From Dokdonella_A sp051958935 (lineage in GTDB: Bacteria; Pseudomonadota; Gammaproteobacteria; Xanthomonadales; Rhodanobacteraceae): a stretch of 64,000 nt of DNA. The notes under the pieces are model-generated. The model searched no databases, was not told where the DNA came from, and worked only from the letters and a program-made list of their open reading frames with translations. This document shows positions 1 to 8,018 of this stretch, in pieces. Position numbers and translations under genes: made by a program. The stretch covers positions 62,001 to 126,000 of the forward strand of contig NZ_JBQCFP010000023.1 in the NCBI RefSeq assembly GCF_051958935.1, written 5' to 3'. Every line of letters begins with the position of its first letter. The stretch's first letter is position 1.

Positions 1-1209
1 CTCGAGGCGATGGGCCTGCAGTTGCCGGGCACGTCGTTCGTCAATCCCGGCACGCCGTTGCGCGACGCGTTCACGCGTGCGGCGACGGTACGCGCGGCAG
101 CGATCACCGCGCTCGGCGACGATTACCGCCCGATCGGCCGCCTCGTCGACGAGCGCGCGCTGGTCAATGCGATCGTCGCTCTGCTCGCGACCGGCGGCTC
201 GACCAACCACACGATCCATTTCGTCGCGGTCGCGCGTGCCGCCGGCCTGCTCGTGACCTGGGAAGATTTCGACGACCTTGCCGCGAACGTGCCGTTGCTC
301 GCGCGCATCTATCCGAACGGCGATGCCGACGTGAACCGCTTCCATGCCGCGGGCGGTACGGCGTTCGTGTTCCGCGAGTTGCTCGACGCCGGCCTATTGC
401 ATGACGTCGAGACGATCGTGCCGGGCGGTCTGCGCGCCTACGCGCGCGAAGCGCGGCTCGGCGCGGATGGTGTGGACTACGTGGAGGCGGTAGCGACGAG
501 CGGCGACGACGAGATCGTGCGCCCCGCGAGTGCGCCGTTCGAGGCGACCGGCGGGCTGCGTCTGCTGCAGGGCAATCTCGGCCGAGCGCTCGTCAAGATC
601 TCCGCGGTAAAGCCGCAGCATCGGCGCGTAGAGGCGCCTGCGGTCGTGGTCGACGACCCCGGCCGCCTGCGCGAGCTGCACAAGCAGGGCGGCCTGCCGC
701 GCGACTTCGTCGCGGTCGTGCGCTATCAGGGCCCGCGCGCGAACGGCATGCCGGAGATGCACAGCCTCATGCCGCTGCTCGGCATGTTGCAGAACCAGGG
801 GCGCCACGTCGCGCTCGTCACCGATGGTCGCCTCTCGGGCGCGTCGGGCAAGGTGCCGTCGGCGATCCACGTGACGCCGGAGGCTGACCTCGGCGGTGGC
901 ATCGCGCTCGTGCGTGACGGCGACATCGTGCTGCTCGATTGCGAAGGCGGCATGCTCGAAGCGCGCGTCGACGCGGCGACGTGGGGCGCCCGCCGGCCCG
1001 CGCCGAACGGCTCGCCGGCGGGCCTCGACATCGGCCGCGCGCTGTTCGCGCTCAGCCGCGCCGATGTGGGCCCGGCCGACGAAGGCGCGCTGTCGATCTC
1101 GTGCGGCCCGCCGCGGCCGCCCGCGCCGGTCGGCGAGCGACGCACCGAAACCGAATACGACCTCGGCCGCGTCGCGGCGCACGCGCCGTTCGAGGCGAAG
1201 GATGCCTGA
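1..1209 (+). CDS. edd: 6-phosphogluconate dehydratase, 5'-truncated by window edge
   Basis: Converts 6-phosphogluconate to 2-keto-3-deoxy-6-phosphogluconate (KDPG) in the Entner-Doudoroff pathway; a cytosolic Fe-S enzyme of the IlvD/Edd family. The frame is open from base 1 (Leu-Glu-Ala-Met), so the first third of a protein of about 600 residues lies outside the window and 402 residues are visible. Family signatures seen are GGSTNHTIH near residue 66 and TDGRLSGASGKVPSAIH near residue 273. The stop (TGA at 1207) overlaps the start of eda, so the two are surely co-transcribed and probably translationally coupled. Dihydroxyacid dehydratase IlvD is the only close alternative. Direct linkage to eda and the ARIYPNGDADVNRFHAAGG segment favour Edd. 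Confidence 0.95.
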   Translation, partial: LEAMGLQLPGTSFVNPGTPLRDAFTRAATVRAAAITALGDDYRPIGRLVDERALVNAIVALLATGGSTNHTIHFVAVARAAGLLVTWEDFDDLAANVPLLARIYPNGDADVNRFHAAGGTAFVFRELLDAGLLHDVETIVPGGLRAYAREARLGADGVDYVEAVATSGDDEIVRPASAPFEATGGLRLLQGNLGRALVKISAVKPQHRRVEAPAVVVDDPGRLRELHKQGGLPRDFVAVVRYQGPRANGMPEMHSLMPLLGMLQNQGRHVALVTDGRLSGASGKVPSAIHVTPEADLGGGIALVRDGDIVLLDCEGGMLEARVDAATWGARRPAPNGSPAGLDIGRALFALSRADVGPADEGALSISCGPPRPPAPVGERRTETEYDLGRVAAHAPFEAKDA

Positions 1210-1885
1210 GACCATGGCCGCTGCGAGCCTCGAGAACACGCAACACGCGGCGATCGGACTGCTGCGCGCCACGCGCATCCTGCCGGTCGTCACCGTCGCC
1301 TCGGCGGAGCAGGGCGTCGCCGTCGCGCGCGCGTTGGTTGCCGGCGGCATCCGCGCGATCGAGATCACGTTGCGCACGGCCGCGGCGATCGACGCGATCG
1401 CCGCGGTGAAGCGCGACGTCGCCGGCATCGCGGTCGGCGCGGGCACCGTGCTCACGCCGCGGCAGCTCGACGACGTGCGCGCTGCGGGCGCGGAATTCCT
1501 CGTCACGCCCGGCACGCCGCCCGCGCTCGCGGACGCGCTCGCCGCGTGCGGCCTGCCGGCGGTTCCGGGCGCGGCGACGCCGACGGAACTCCTCGCGCTG
1601 CGCGCGCGTGGATTCCGCGTCTGCAAGCTGTTCCCGGCCAGCGCGGTCGGCGGCCTGCCGCTCGTGCGCGCGCTGCAGGCACCACTCGCCGACGTGCTGT
1701 TGTGCCCGACCGGCGGCATCGGCGAAGCCGATGCACCGCAGTACCTCGCCGAGCGCAATGTCGCCTGCGTCGGCGGCTCGTGGATGGTGCGCGCGGACTG
1801 GATCGCCGAGGGCCGCTACGATCTCGTCAGCGAGGCGTCGGCACGCTCACTCGCAGCGATCGGGGCTGCACTCGCCCAAGACTGA
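1202..1885 (+). CDS. eda: KDPG aldolase (2-dehydro-3-deoxy-phosphogluconate aldolase)
   Basis: Class I aldolase that splits KDPG into pyruvate and glyceraldehyde 3-phosphate, the second step of the Entner-Doudoroff pathway. From the ATG at 1202 it is 227 residues, the normal length. The Schiff-base lysine is Lys142 in VCKLFPAS and the general acid/base Glu54 is in RAIEITLRT; the phosphate-binding PTGGI motif follows near residue 180. The start overlaps the last 8 bases of edd. A second ATG at 1214 (after the edd stop) is an alternative that removes four residues. The gene ends 13 bases before the stop of the convergent glycosidase gene. Confidence 0.95.
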   Translation: MPETMAAASLENTQHAAIGLLRATRILPVVTVASAEQGVAVARALVAGGIRAIEITLRTAAAIDAIAAVKRDVAGIAVGAGTVLTPRQLDDVRAAGAEFLVTPGTPPALADALAACGLPAVPGAATPTELLALRARGFRVCKLFPASAVGGLPLVRALQAPLADVLLCPTGGIGEADAPQYLAERNVACVGGSWMVRADWIAEGRYDLVSEASARSLAAIGAALAQD

Positions 1886-1908
1886 TCAGCGCGCCTGATC
1901 AGCGCGCG
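1883..1908. repeat. 13-nt tandem duplication spanning two convergent stop codons
   Basis: TGATCAGCGCGC occurs twice in tandem, at 1883 and 1896. TGATCA reads TGA on both strands: copy 1 supplies the eda stop and copy 2 the stop of the opposite-strand glycosidase gene. No terminator-like T-run is seen between the genes. Confidence 0.7.
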
Positions 1909-4900
1909 CGGCGCGCGTCGATCACGAGGTCGGCCGGCAGCGCGCGGATGCGCACTTCGCGACGGTCCGCTTCCACGGTCTTGCCGTCGAGTCGGATGCG
2001 CGCCGATTCGATGCCCGCCAGCCCGAACACGAGGCCGCCACGTGGCAGGCGCAGGTCGCCGCGCTCGACATGCAGCCGCGTGCGCGTACCGTCGCGACGC
2101 AGCGAATACGACAGTCGCCCGTAAGGCGTGCGCAGGCCGTCGATCGCGACGCCATCGCCCTCGAGCCATGCATCCGGCACCCCGGCGGCGAGTACGAGCG
2201 CGTCGTCGGCCTGGCGTTCCCATGCGAACAGGTCGAGCACTGAGCGGATGAAATCCGACGCGACCCAGCCGTGCGGCATGTCGCCGACGAAGCGTGACTC
2301 GCGCGGATGGCGCCCGACCACTTCGGCCCACTGATTCCATTCGGGCGGGCGCCGGCCCTGCATGAAGAACGCGATCGCTTCCTGCGCGCGGTCGCGCCAG
2401 CCGAGCCGCACGAAGCTGCCGACGGTGCGCCATTCATAGGGCGTGTAGTCCTTCCATGCATCGCCGTCGCGACGGCGTACGAATTCGCGCCAGTAGCGTT
2501 CGAACGTGCCGCGCAGGAGATCGGACGGCAAAGCATCCTGTTCGCCCGCGGGCGCGAGCGCGATCGTCGTCGAGGTCGCGTCGAAGTCGCCGAGTTCGGC
2601 GCAGCCGGGCAGGTAGTCGATCGCATGCGCGGCGACCGCTTGCATGATCGAAGCGTGCAGGTCGGCGCGGAATTCGTCACGCGCCTCGGCGATGCGCGTG
2701 GCGTCGGCGTCGCGGTGCAGCGCGCCGGCGAGCGTGACTGCCGCCTTGTAGCCGGTGAGCGCCCAGAAGTCGTCCCAGTACGAATGCATCGGCTTGGCCG
2801 AATAGCCTTCGTGGCTGATCGAGGCCGGCATGAGACCGTAGTTCGCCGCGTTGGCCGGCGTGCGATGGGCCGCGGTGCGCTCACTCGCGCGCAGCGCGTC
2901 CATGTACTTCACCGCGGCGTCGACATGCGGCCATGCGGCCTCGGCGACACCGCGATCACGGGTGTAGCGCCAGACTTCGGCGGCGAGGTGCACGAGTTCG
3001 CCATGGCTGTCGTTCTCGGCCACGGGGTCCGAACCGCGCGCGTCGACGCAGCACGGCACCTTGCCGCTATGGAACTGGTACGGCGCGTACCAGTCGAGAT
3101 AGGCGCGCGCGACGTCGTCGCGACCGAGGCGCAGCAGGGCGTCGGCCATCATCGCGCCGTCACGTATCCACGAGCGCGCGTACGCGCGCGTCCCCGGCAG
3201 CAACGCCGCGCCGTCGCGGCTGACGAGGATGTGCGCGAGCGCGGTGCGCAGCGTATCGGCGCGCGGCTGCGCCGATCCGGGGACGCGCAAGGCGACGCGG
3301 TCGAGCACGCCGTGCCACTGCGCGGCGATGCGCGCGCGCTCGGCGGCGAGGGCCGCGTCGTTGCCGATGCCGTCGAGTGGCGCAGTGGCGCCCGGGTCGA
3401 GCGGCACCGCGAGCGCGATGGTGCGACTCGCGCCGGGCGCGAGCTCGAGCGGGTAGAGCAGGGCGCCGGAGGCCAGCCGCGTCGGGTCCTCGGCGGTCGG
3501 GGCGAGTGGCGTGGATGCGCGGACCGCAAGGCGCTCTGCGATCATGCCGGCGTCGAAGGCGCTCGCGACGAAGCGTTCCGGCGCGTCGCGCGTGTATGCG
3601 CGCGCCCGGCCGTCGACGACGACGGCGCGATCCGCATAGCCGAGCGTACCGATCGGGCTCACACCGCCCGGCGTGTTGAGGAATTGCACCGACGGGTTCA
3701 CCTGGAACGGCTGCAACGCCAGCGCGAGCGTCAATGCACGCGGCTCGGTGCCGGTGTTGCGCACGACGTAGGTCGCGACGAGGCGCGAATCGCCCGCTAC
3801 ACCCGCCGCGAACACCCCGATGTCGAGTTCGACGCCGTCCATCCGCCAGTGGACGCGCGGCATCGGCAGGTAGCGGTCCTCGAGCGCATGCGTGATCGTC
3901 GCATCCGCCCATGTCGTCAGGTGGCCCTGCCCGTCGAGCAGGAACGGCTCGATCGAGAAGCCGCCGCGCGCGACTTCGAGGGCGCCGTCTTCCGACAGCA
4001 GGCCGGTCTCGTGGCCGCCGTCGGTGCCCACCACGGTCCAGTAGGTCTGTTCGCCGAGGATGCCGCGCGGATAGAGGCCGCGTCGTGCGCGCTGAGCGAG
4101 TGCGCCGAAGAACGCGTTCGTCGACGCGCCGAACGCGAGTGGTTCGACCTCGATCGAGGCGAGCCCATAGCTCGCCGCCGGACCCTCGTGCATCGCTAAG
4201 CGGACGTAGCGCGCTTCGGACTCCGGCAGGGCGAGCGGATCGATGCCGCCGTTGCCGGCTTCGACGTGGCGCACGTCGCGCCAGTGGCGACCATCGTCCG
4301 ACAGTGCGACGTCGTAGCGGCTCGCCGGCGCGTCATCGATCCAGTGCAGCACGAGGCCACCGAATTCGCGCCGCACGCCGAGGTCGAGCGTGAACACCTG
4401 CTCCGGGCCCTGGCGAGGATCGCTGCGCCATGCGCTGTGCGCGTCGCCGTCGAGCGCGAGCGGAGCGTCGTACCCGGATGAGGAAGCGCGCGCGCGAGGC
4501 GGCGGCCACGTCGCCGGTACGGCGGGCAGCGCCTCGAATGCGGGTCGGTCGAAGCAGGCTTCGCCCTTGCCACCGGTGCCTGCGTAGATCGTGAATTCGA
4601 TGAACTCGCTGTGCCGGAGCACCTTGTCGGCGGCCGGTCCCCAGGCGAAGTCGATCTGGCGCTTCTTCAGGCGCAGCGCCCGCGGTTCGCGCGCGAAGGC
4701 GAAATCCGGGCGATTGACCCACCAGACGTTGTCGCCGCTCGCGTCGGCGAGCTTGAACTGCAACGCATTGCCGGGTGCATCGCCGCGCACGCGGAACGAG
4801 AACGCGTAGTTGTCCGGGTAGTCGATCGGCAGGCGCCGGCGCATCGAGGCGAAGCCCGAGACGCCGTTGAAGTCGAACGCAAGGCAAAGTGCGTCGCTTT

Positions 4901-5054
4901 CGGCGCGCAGCGAGGCGTCGACCTGGTCGGAGCCCGTGGCGGTCCATGCCGCGGGGTCGGCGAATGCGTTCGCGAACGCCGACGTGGCCGCGTCGGCATC
5001 CGCAGCGGCCGCAGCCGCGAGTCCGCAGGCGAACGACAGCGCGCGCCGCATCAT
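1899..5054 (-). CDS. exported discoidin-domain glycosidase-like protein (six-hairpin fold)
   Basis: Predicted exported protein of 1051 residues, last gene of the glycan operon. Residues 1-23 form a signal peptide (MMRRALSFACGL then an Ala-rich stretch). A beta-rich carbohydrate-binding-like region follows, then an F5/8 type C (discoidin) domain at about 186-310 (SGYDAPLALDGDAHSAWRSD). The C-terminal half resembles (alpha/alpha)6 six-hairpin glycosidases such as glucoamylase-like enzymes: YARSWIRDGAMMADALLRLG, YEWRTVGSFVRLGW and a final beta-sandwich. The substrate cannot be read from sequence; position beside a GH144-type enzyme suggests cleavage of the imported or periplasmic oligosaccharide. 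ATG at 5054 is chosen because it forms an ATGA overlap with the permease stop and gives the signal peptide. The frame stays open upstream inside the permease gene, but that part is out-of-frame shadow. Confidence 0.75.
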   Translation of the reverse strand: MMRRALSFACGLAAAAAADADAATSAFANAFADPAAWTATGSDQVDASLRAESDALCLAFDFNGVSGFASMRRRLPIDYPDNYAFSFRVRGDAPGNALQFKLADASGDNVWWVNRPDFAFAREPRALRLKKRQIDFAWGPAADKVLRHSEFIEFTIYAGTGGKGEACFDRPAFEALPAVPATWPPPRARASSSGYDAPLALDGDAHSAWRSDPRQGPEQVFTLDLGVRREFGGLVLHWIDDAPASRYDVALSDDGRHWRDVRHVEAGNGGIDPLALPESEARYVRLAMHEGPAASYGLASIEVEPLAFGASTNAFFGALAQRARRGLYPRGILGEQTYWTVVGTDGGHETGLLSEDGALEVARGGFSIEPFLLDGQGHLTTWADATITHALEDRYLPMPRVHWRMDGVELDIGVFAAGVAGDSRLVATYVVRNTGTEPRALTLALALQPFQVNPSVQFLNTPGGVSPIGTLGYADRAVVVDGRARAYTRDAPERFVASAFDAGMIAERLAVRASTPLAPTAEDPTRLASGALLYPLELAPGASRTIALAVPLDPGATAPLDGIGNDAALAAERARIAAQWHGVLDRVALRVPGSAQPRADTLRTALAHILVSRDGAALLPGTRAYARSWIRDGAMMADALLRLGRDDVARAYLDWYAPYQFHSGKVPCCVDARGSDPVAENDSHGELVHLAAEVWRYTRDRGVAEAAWPHVDAAVKYMDALRASERTAAHRTPANAANYGLMPASISHEGYSAKPMHSYWDDFWALTGYKAAVTLAGALHRDADATRIAEARDEFRADLHASIMQAVAAHAIDYLPGCAELGDFDATSTTIALAPAGEQDALPSDLLRGTFERYWREFVRRRDGDAWKDYTPYEWRTVGSFVRLGWRDRAQEAIAFFMQGRRPPEWNQWAEVVGRHPRESRFVGDMPHGWVASDFIRSVLDLFAWERQADDALVLAAGVPDAWLEGDGVAIDGLRTPYGRLSYSLRRDGTRTRLHVERGDLRLPRGGLVFGLAGIESARIRLDGKTVEADRREVRIRALPADLVIDARRAR

Positions 5055-5872
5055 CCCTTGACGCTGCCGAGCAGCAGCCCCTCGATGTAATGGCGCTGCA
5101 GTACGAAGAACAGCGCGAGTACGGGCAAGAGCGTGACGACCGAGCCGGCCATCATGAGTTCGTTGTCCTGCACGTGTTCCCGCGACAATGCGGCGAGGGC
5201 GACCGGCGCGGTCTGCCAGGCCTGGTCGCTGAGCACGATCAGGGGCCACATGAAATCGTTCCAGCTCGCGAGGAACGTGAAGATCGCCAGCGTCACGACG
5301 ATGGGCTTCAGCAGTGGCAGCACGATCGACGCGAAGATGCGCAGCTCGCCCGCGCCGTCGATGCGCGCGGCTTCGATGAGGTCGTCGGGGATCGAGCGCG
5401 CGTATTGGCGCACGAGGTAGATGCCGAACACGCTCGCCAGCGCCGGCACGACCACGCCGCCGTAGCTGTTGACGAGGCCGAGCCATTTCATCAGCAGGAA
5501 CAGCGGGATCATGCCGACCTGCGCCGGGATCAGCAGCGCGCCGAGCAACGCCTGGAACACGCGTTCGCGGCCGGCGAAGCGCAACTTGGCGAACGCGTAG
5601 CCGGCGGCGAGGTTGAACGCGAGCGAGACCAGGGTCGTCAGCGTCGCCACGATCGCGCTGTTGAACAGGTAGCGCCCCATGCCGGCGCGCTCGAACAGCT
5701 CGTGGTAGTTGGCGAGCGTGGGCCTGGAGGGCAGCAGCGGCGGCGGATACGTGCTCGCCTCGCCGTGTTGCATGAACGACACCGAGAGCATCCACAGCAA
5801 CGGGAACAGTGCGACCACGGCGAGGCCGACGAGGGCGCCGTTGACGGCGAGCATTGGCCAACGCCGGTTCAA
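5051..5872 (-). CDS. ABC sugar transporter permease, MalG type
   Basis: Inner-membrane permease of a carbohydrate ABC importer (CUT1/MalG-like), about 273 residues. Six hydrophobic segments are visible. The EAA loop that docks the ATPase reads EAARIDGAGELRIFASIVLP, and the C-terminal region ends LLLGSVKG as in MalG-type permeases. The start is chosen as TTG at 5872, which forms a TTGA overlap with the stop of the MalF-type gene, matching the ATGA and GTGA junctions of the rest of the operon. ATG at 5854 (267 residues) is the alternative. It pairs with the MalF-type permease and the binding protein. No ABC ATPase gene is found in the operon. Confidence 0.88.
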   Translation of the reverse strand: MNRRWPMLAVNGALVGLAVVALFPLLWMLSVSFMQHGEASTYPPPLLPSRPTLANYHELFERAGMGRYLFNSAIVATLTTLVSLAFNLAAGYAFAKLRFAGRERVFQALLGALLIPAQVGMIPLFLLMKWLGLVNSYGGVVVPALASVFGIYLVRQYARSIPDDLIEAARIDGAGELRIFASIVLPLLKPIVVTLAIFTFLASWNDFMWPLIVLSDQAWQTAPVALAALSREHVQDNELMMAGSVVTLLPVLALFFVLQRHYIEGLLLGSVKG

Positions 5873-6747
5873 GCAACGTCCCCACGCCGGCCCATGCGCA
5901 CGAGCACGCGCGTGACGGCGAGGATCAGCGCGAACAGCAGGAACGCGATCGCGGTCGCGCGCCCGAGGCTCCACCATTTGAAGCCTTCCTCGTACATGTA
6001 GTAGAGCACGCTGACCGTGCTCTGCAACGGATCGCCACGGGTCATCACGTACGGTTCGGCGAACAGCTGGAAATAGCCCGCGACCGTGATGATCGCGACG
6101 AGCAGCAGCGCCGGGCGCAGCAACGGCAGGGTGACGTGGCGGAACTGCTGCAGCGCGTTCGCGCCGTCGATGCGCGCGGCTTCGCGCAGTTCCGCGGGCA
6201 CGGTCTGCAGCGCGGCGAGCAGTATCACCATGTTGTAGCCGAAGTTCTTCCACACCGCGAACAGGATGATCGCGGGCATCGACCAGTGCGGGTCGCCCAG
6301 CCAGTCGATCGGCGCGATGCCCGCCTTCGCGAGCAGGTAGTTGATGAGGCCGTAGCGCGTGTGCAGCAGGTAGCGCCAGATCACCGCGACCGCGACCACG
6401 GTGGTCACCACCGGTGCGAACAGCGCGGTGCGGAACACGCCTTTCCAGCGCGCGACGCGCGCGTCGAGCAGGAGCGCGGCGCCGAGCGAGGCGGCGATCG
6501 ACAACGGTACGCCGACGCCGACGAAATAGAACGTGTTGACGAGCGCCTTCCAGAACAGCGGCGCACGCAGCACGTCGGAGTAGTTGCCGAGGCCGACGAA
6601 GCGCAGGGTATGGAGGTCGGCGAGCGCGTAGAGATCGAAGTCGGTCAGGCTCAGCACGAACGCGGCGAGCACCGGCACGAAGAAAAACAGCCCGATCACG
6701 AGGAGCGCGGGCAGGGTGAACAGCCAGGCGGCGCGGCGTTCGTTCAC
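5869..6747 (-). CDS. ABC sugar transporter permease, MalF type
   Basis: Inner-membrane permease of a CUT1 carbohydrate importer, 292 residues. It starts with a cytosolic NERRAAWLF segment followed by the first transmembrane helix (LPALLVIGLFFFVPVLAAF). The EAA motif is EAARIDGANALQQFRHVTLP near residues 200-220. The GTG start at 6747 overlaps the TGA of the binding-protein gene (GTGA), and its own stop overlaps the next gene (TTGA). The two permeases probably form a heterodimer that carries the sugar released by the exported glycosidases. Confidence 0.9.
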   Translation of the reverse strand: MNERRAAWLFTLPALLVIGLFFFVPVLAAFVLSLTDFDLYALADLHTLRFVGLGNYSDVLRAPLFWKALVNTFYFVGVGVPLSIAASLGAALLLDARVARWKGVFRTALFAPVVTTVVAVAVIWRYLLHTRYGLINYLLAKAGIAPIDWLGDPHWSMPAIILFAVWKNFGYNMVILLAALQTVPAELREAARIDGANALQQFRHVTLPLLRPALLLVAIITVAGYFQLFAEPYVMTRGDPLQSTVSVLYYMYEEGFKWWSLGRATAIAFLLFALILAVTRVLVRMGRRGDVA

Positions 6748-8018
6748 GGCGCGGCCTGGCGTCGTTCGACCATCCAGCGCCGTTTGGCGAGGATCGCGTC
6801 GACGCGCGCGTCGAGGCCGGCGAGGCTCCGTTCGATCGGCTCGCCGCCGCGTACGGTGCGCTCGGCCGCATAGCGGACTTCCTGTGCGATGCGCTCCCAC
6901 TCCGGGATCTTCGGTGCCGCGACGACGCGCTCGAGCTGGTCGCGGAACGCTTTCGCATACCGGTCGCTCGCGAGCGCCGTACCTTGCCAGGCGCTGCGCC
7001 GAGGCGGCAGGTCGCCACAGAGCTCGTGCAGGCGTTGCTGCTGCTCGGGGCGCGAGAGGACCTCGATGAGCTGCCAGACCTCGTCCTTGTGGCGCGAGGC
7101 GTGGAACATCACGAGGCTGCTGCCGCCGCCGATCGCGGCGCCCGGGCCGTCGGGGCCGGGCAACGGCGCGGTCATCCAGTCGTCCTGCACGCTCGCGGGC
7201 AGGCGGCGCCTGAACTCGCCGACGTTCCATGGGCCGGTCACGTAGAATGCGTAGAAACCGTTCGCGAACTCGTCCCAGACGTTGGAGATCTGTGTATCGC
7301 TCATCGGTGGCGCCCAGCCGTTGCGATACATGTCGACGTAGTAGCCGAACGCGCGACGGAAGCCCGGGCTTTCGAAGTTGCCGCGCGTGGCGTCGTCGCG
7401 CAGCAGGGGATCGGCCTGCTGTACGCCGAGGTTGACGAGGAGTTCGAACTCGTTGAGGGGCAGCAGGATCGAATAGTCACCCGGTTTCGCTTGCTCCTTC
7501 ACCGCGGCGAGCTGGCGCGACCACTCGGCCCAGTCGCGCGGCGGCGCGTCGAAGCCCGCCGCGCCGAGCAGGTCGGTGCGGTAGAACACGAGGCGGGTGT
7601 CGACGTACCATGGCACGCCGTAGAGGCGGCCGTCCATGACGTTGGTGTCCCAGATGCCCTCGAAGTAGTCGATGCCGTCGATCACCGGCGATGCATCGAT
7701 GCGTGCCTGCAGCGGCTCGAGCGCGCCGAGCGTCGCGAGTTCGGGCAACCAGGTGTTGCCGAGCTGGCCGACGTCGGGCAGGGCATCGCCGGCGAAGGCG
7801 GTGAGCAGCTTCTCGTGCGCCGCGGTCAGCGGCAGCGCTTGCACCTCGACGTGCACGCCCGGGTGCAGGCGCTCGAACTCGGCGAGCAGTACCGGCACGA
7901 CTTCGGCCTCGCGACCTATGGCCCAGAAGCGCAATGTCACCCGCTCGGCGCGCGCGCCGCCGCCGGCGCCGCGCGCGCGCGGCAACACGAGCGACGCGAG
8001 GCGGGCGAACGCGTTCAT
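6744..8018 (-). CDS. ABC sugar transporter solute-binding protein
   Basis: Extracytoplasmic sugar-binding protein of the MalE/family 1 type, 424 residues. After a short N-terminus the mature fold is clear: VTLRFWAIGREAEVVPVLLA, PDVGQLGNTWLPELATLG, YGVPWYVDTRLVFYRTDLL and GGGSSLVMFHASRHKDEVW are typical of the family. It starts at the ATG at 8018, with an ATGA overlap to the GH144-type gene. The odd point is the leader: only LASLVLP is hydrophobic and it is followed by an Arg/Gly/Ala-rich run (about residues 14-25), so a functional Sec signal or lipobox is not obvious. The DNA there is almost pure GC, which may hide compensating indels. Confidence 0.88.
   Translation of the reverse strand: MNAFARLASLVLPRARGAGGGARAERVTLRFWAIGREAEVVPVLLAEFERLHPGVHVEVQALPLTAAHEKLLTAFAGDALPDVGQLGNTWLPELATLGALEPLQARIDASPVIDGIDYFEGIWDTNVMDGRLYGVPWYVDTRLVFYRTDLLGAAGFDAPPRDWAEWSRQLAAVKEQAKPGDYSILLPLNEFELLVNLGVQQADPLLRDDATRGNFESPGFRRAFGYYVDMYRNGWAPPMSDTQISNVWDEFANGFYAFYVTGPWNVGEFRRRLPASVQDDWMTAPLPGPDGPGAAIGGGSSLVMFHASRHKDEVWQLIEVLSRPEQQQRLHELCGDLPPRRSAWQGTALASDRYAKAFRDQLERVVAAPKIPEWERIAQEVRYAAERTVRGGEPIERSLAGLDARVDAILAKRRWMVERRQAAP

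Noticed and set aside
2307..4199. Long open frame on the + strand opposite the discoidin glycosidase gene
   Set aside because: It is a shadow of the opposite gene in GC-rich DNA: no ribosome site, composition of a random antisense frame, no known domain.
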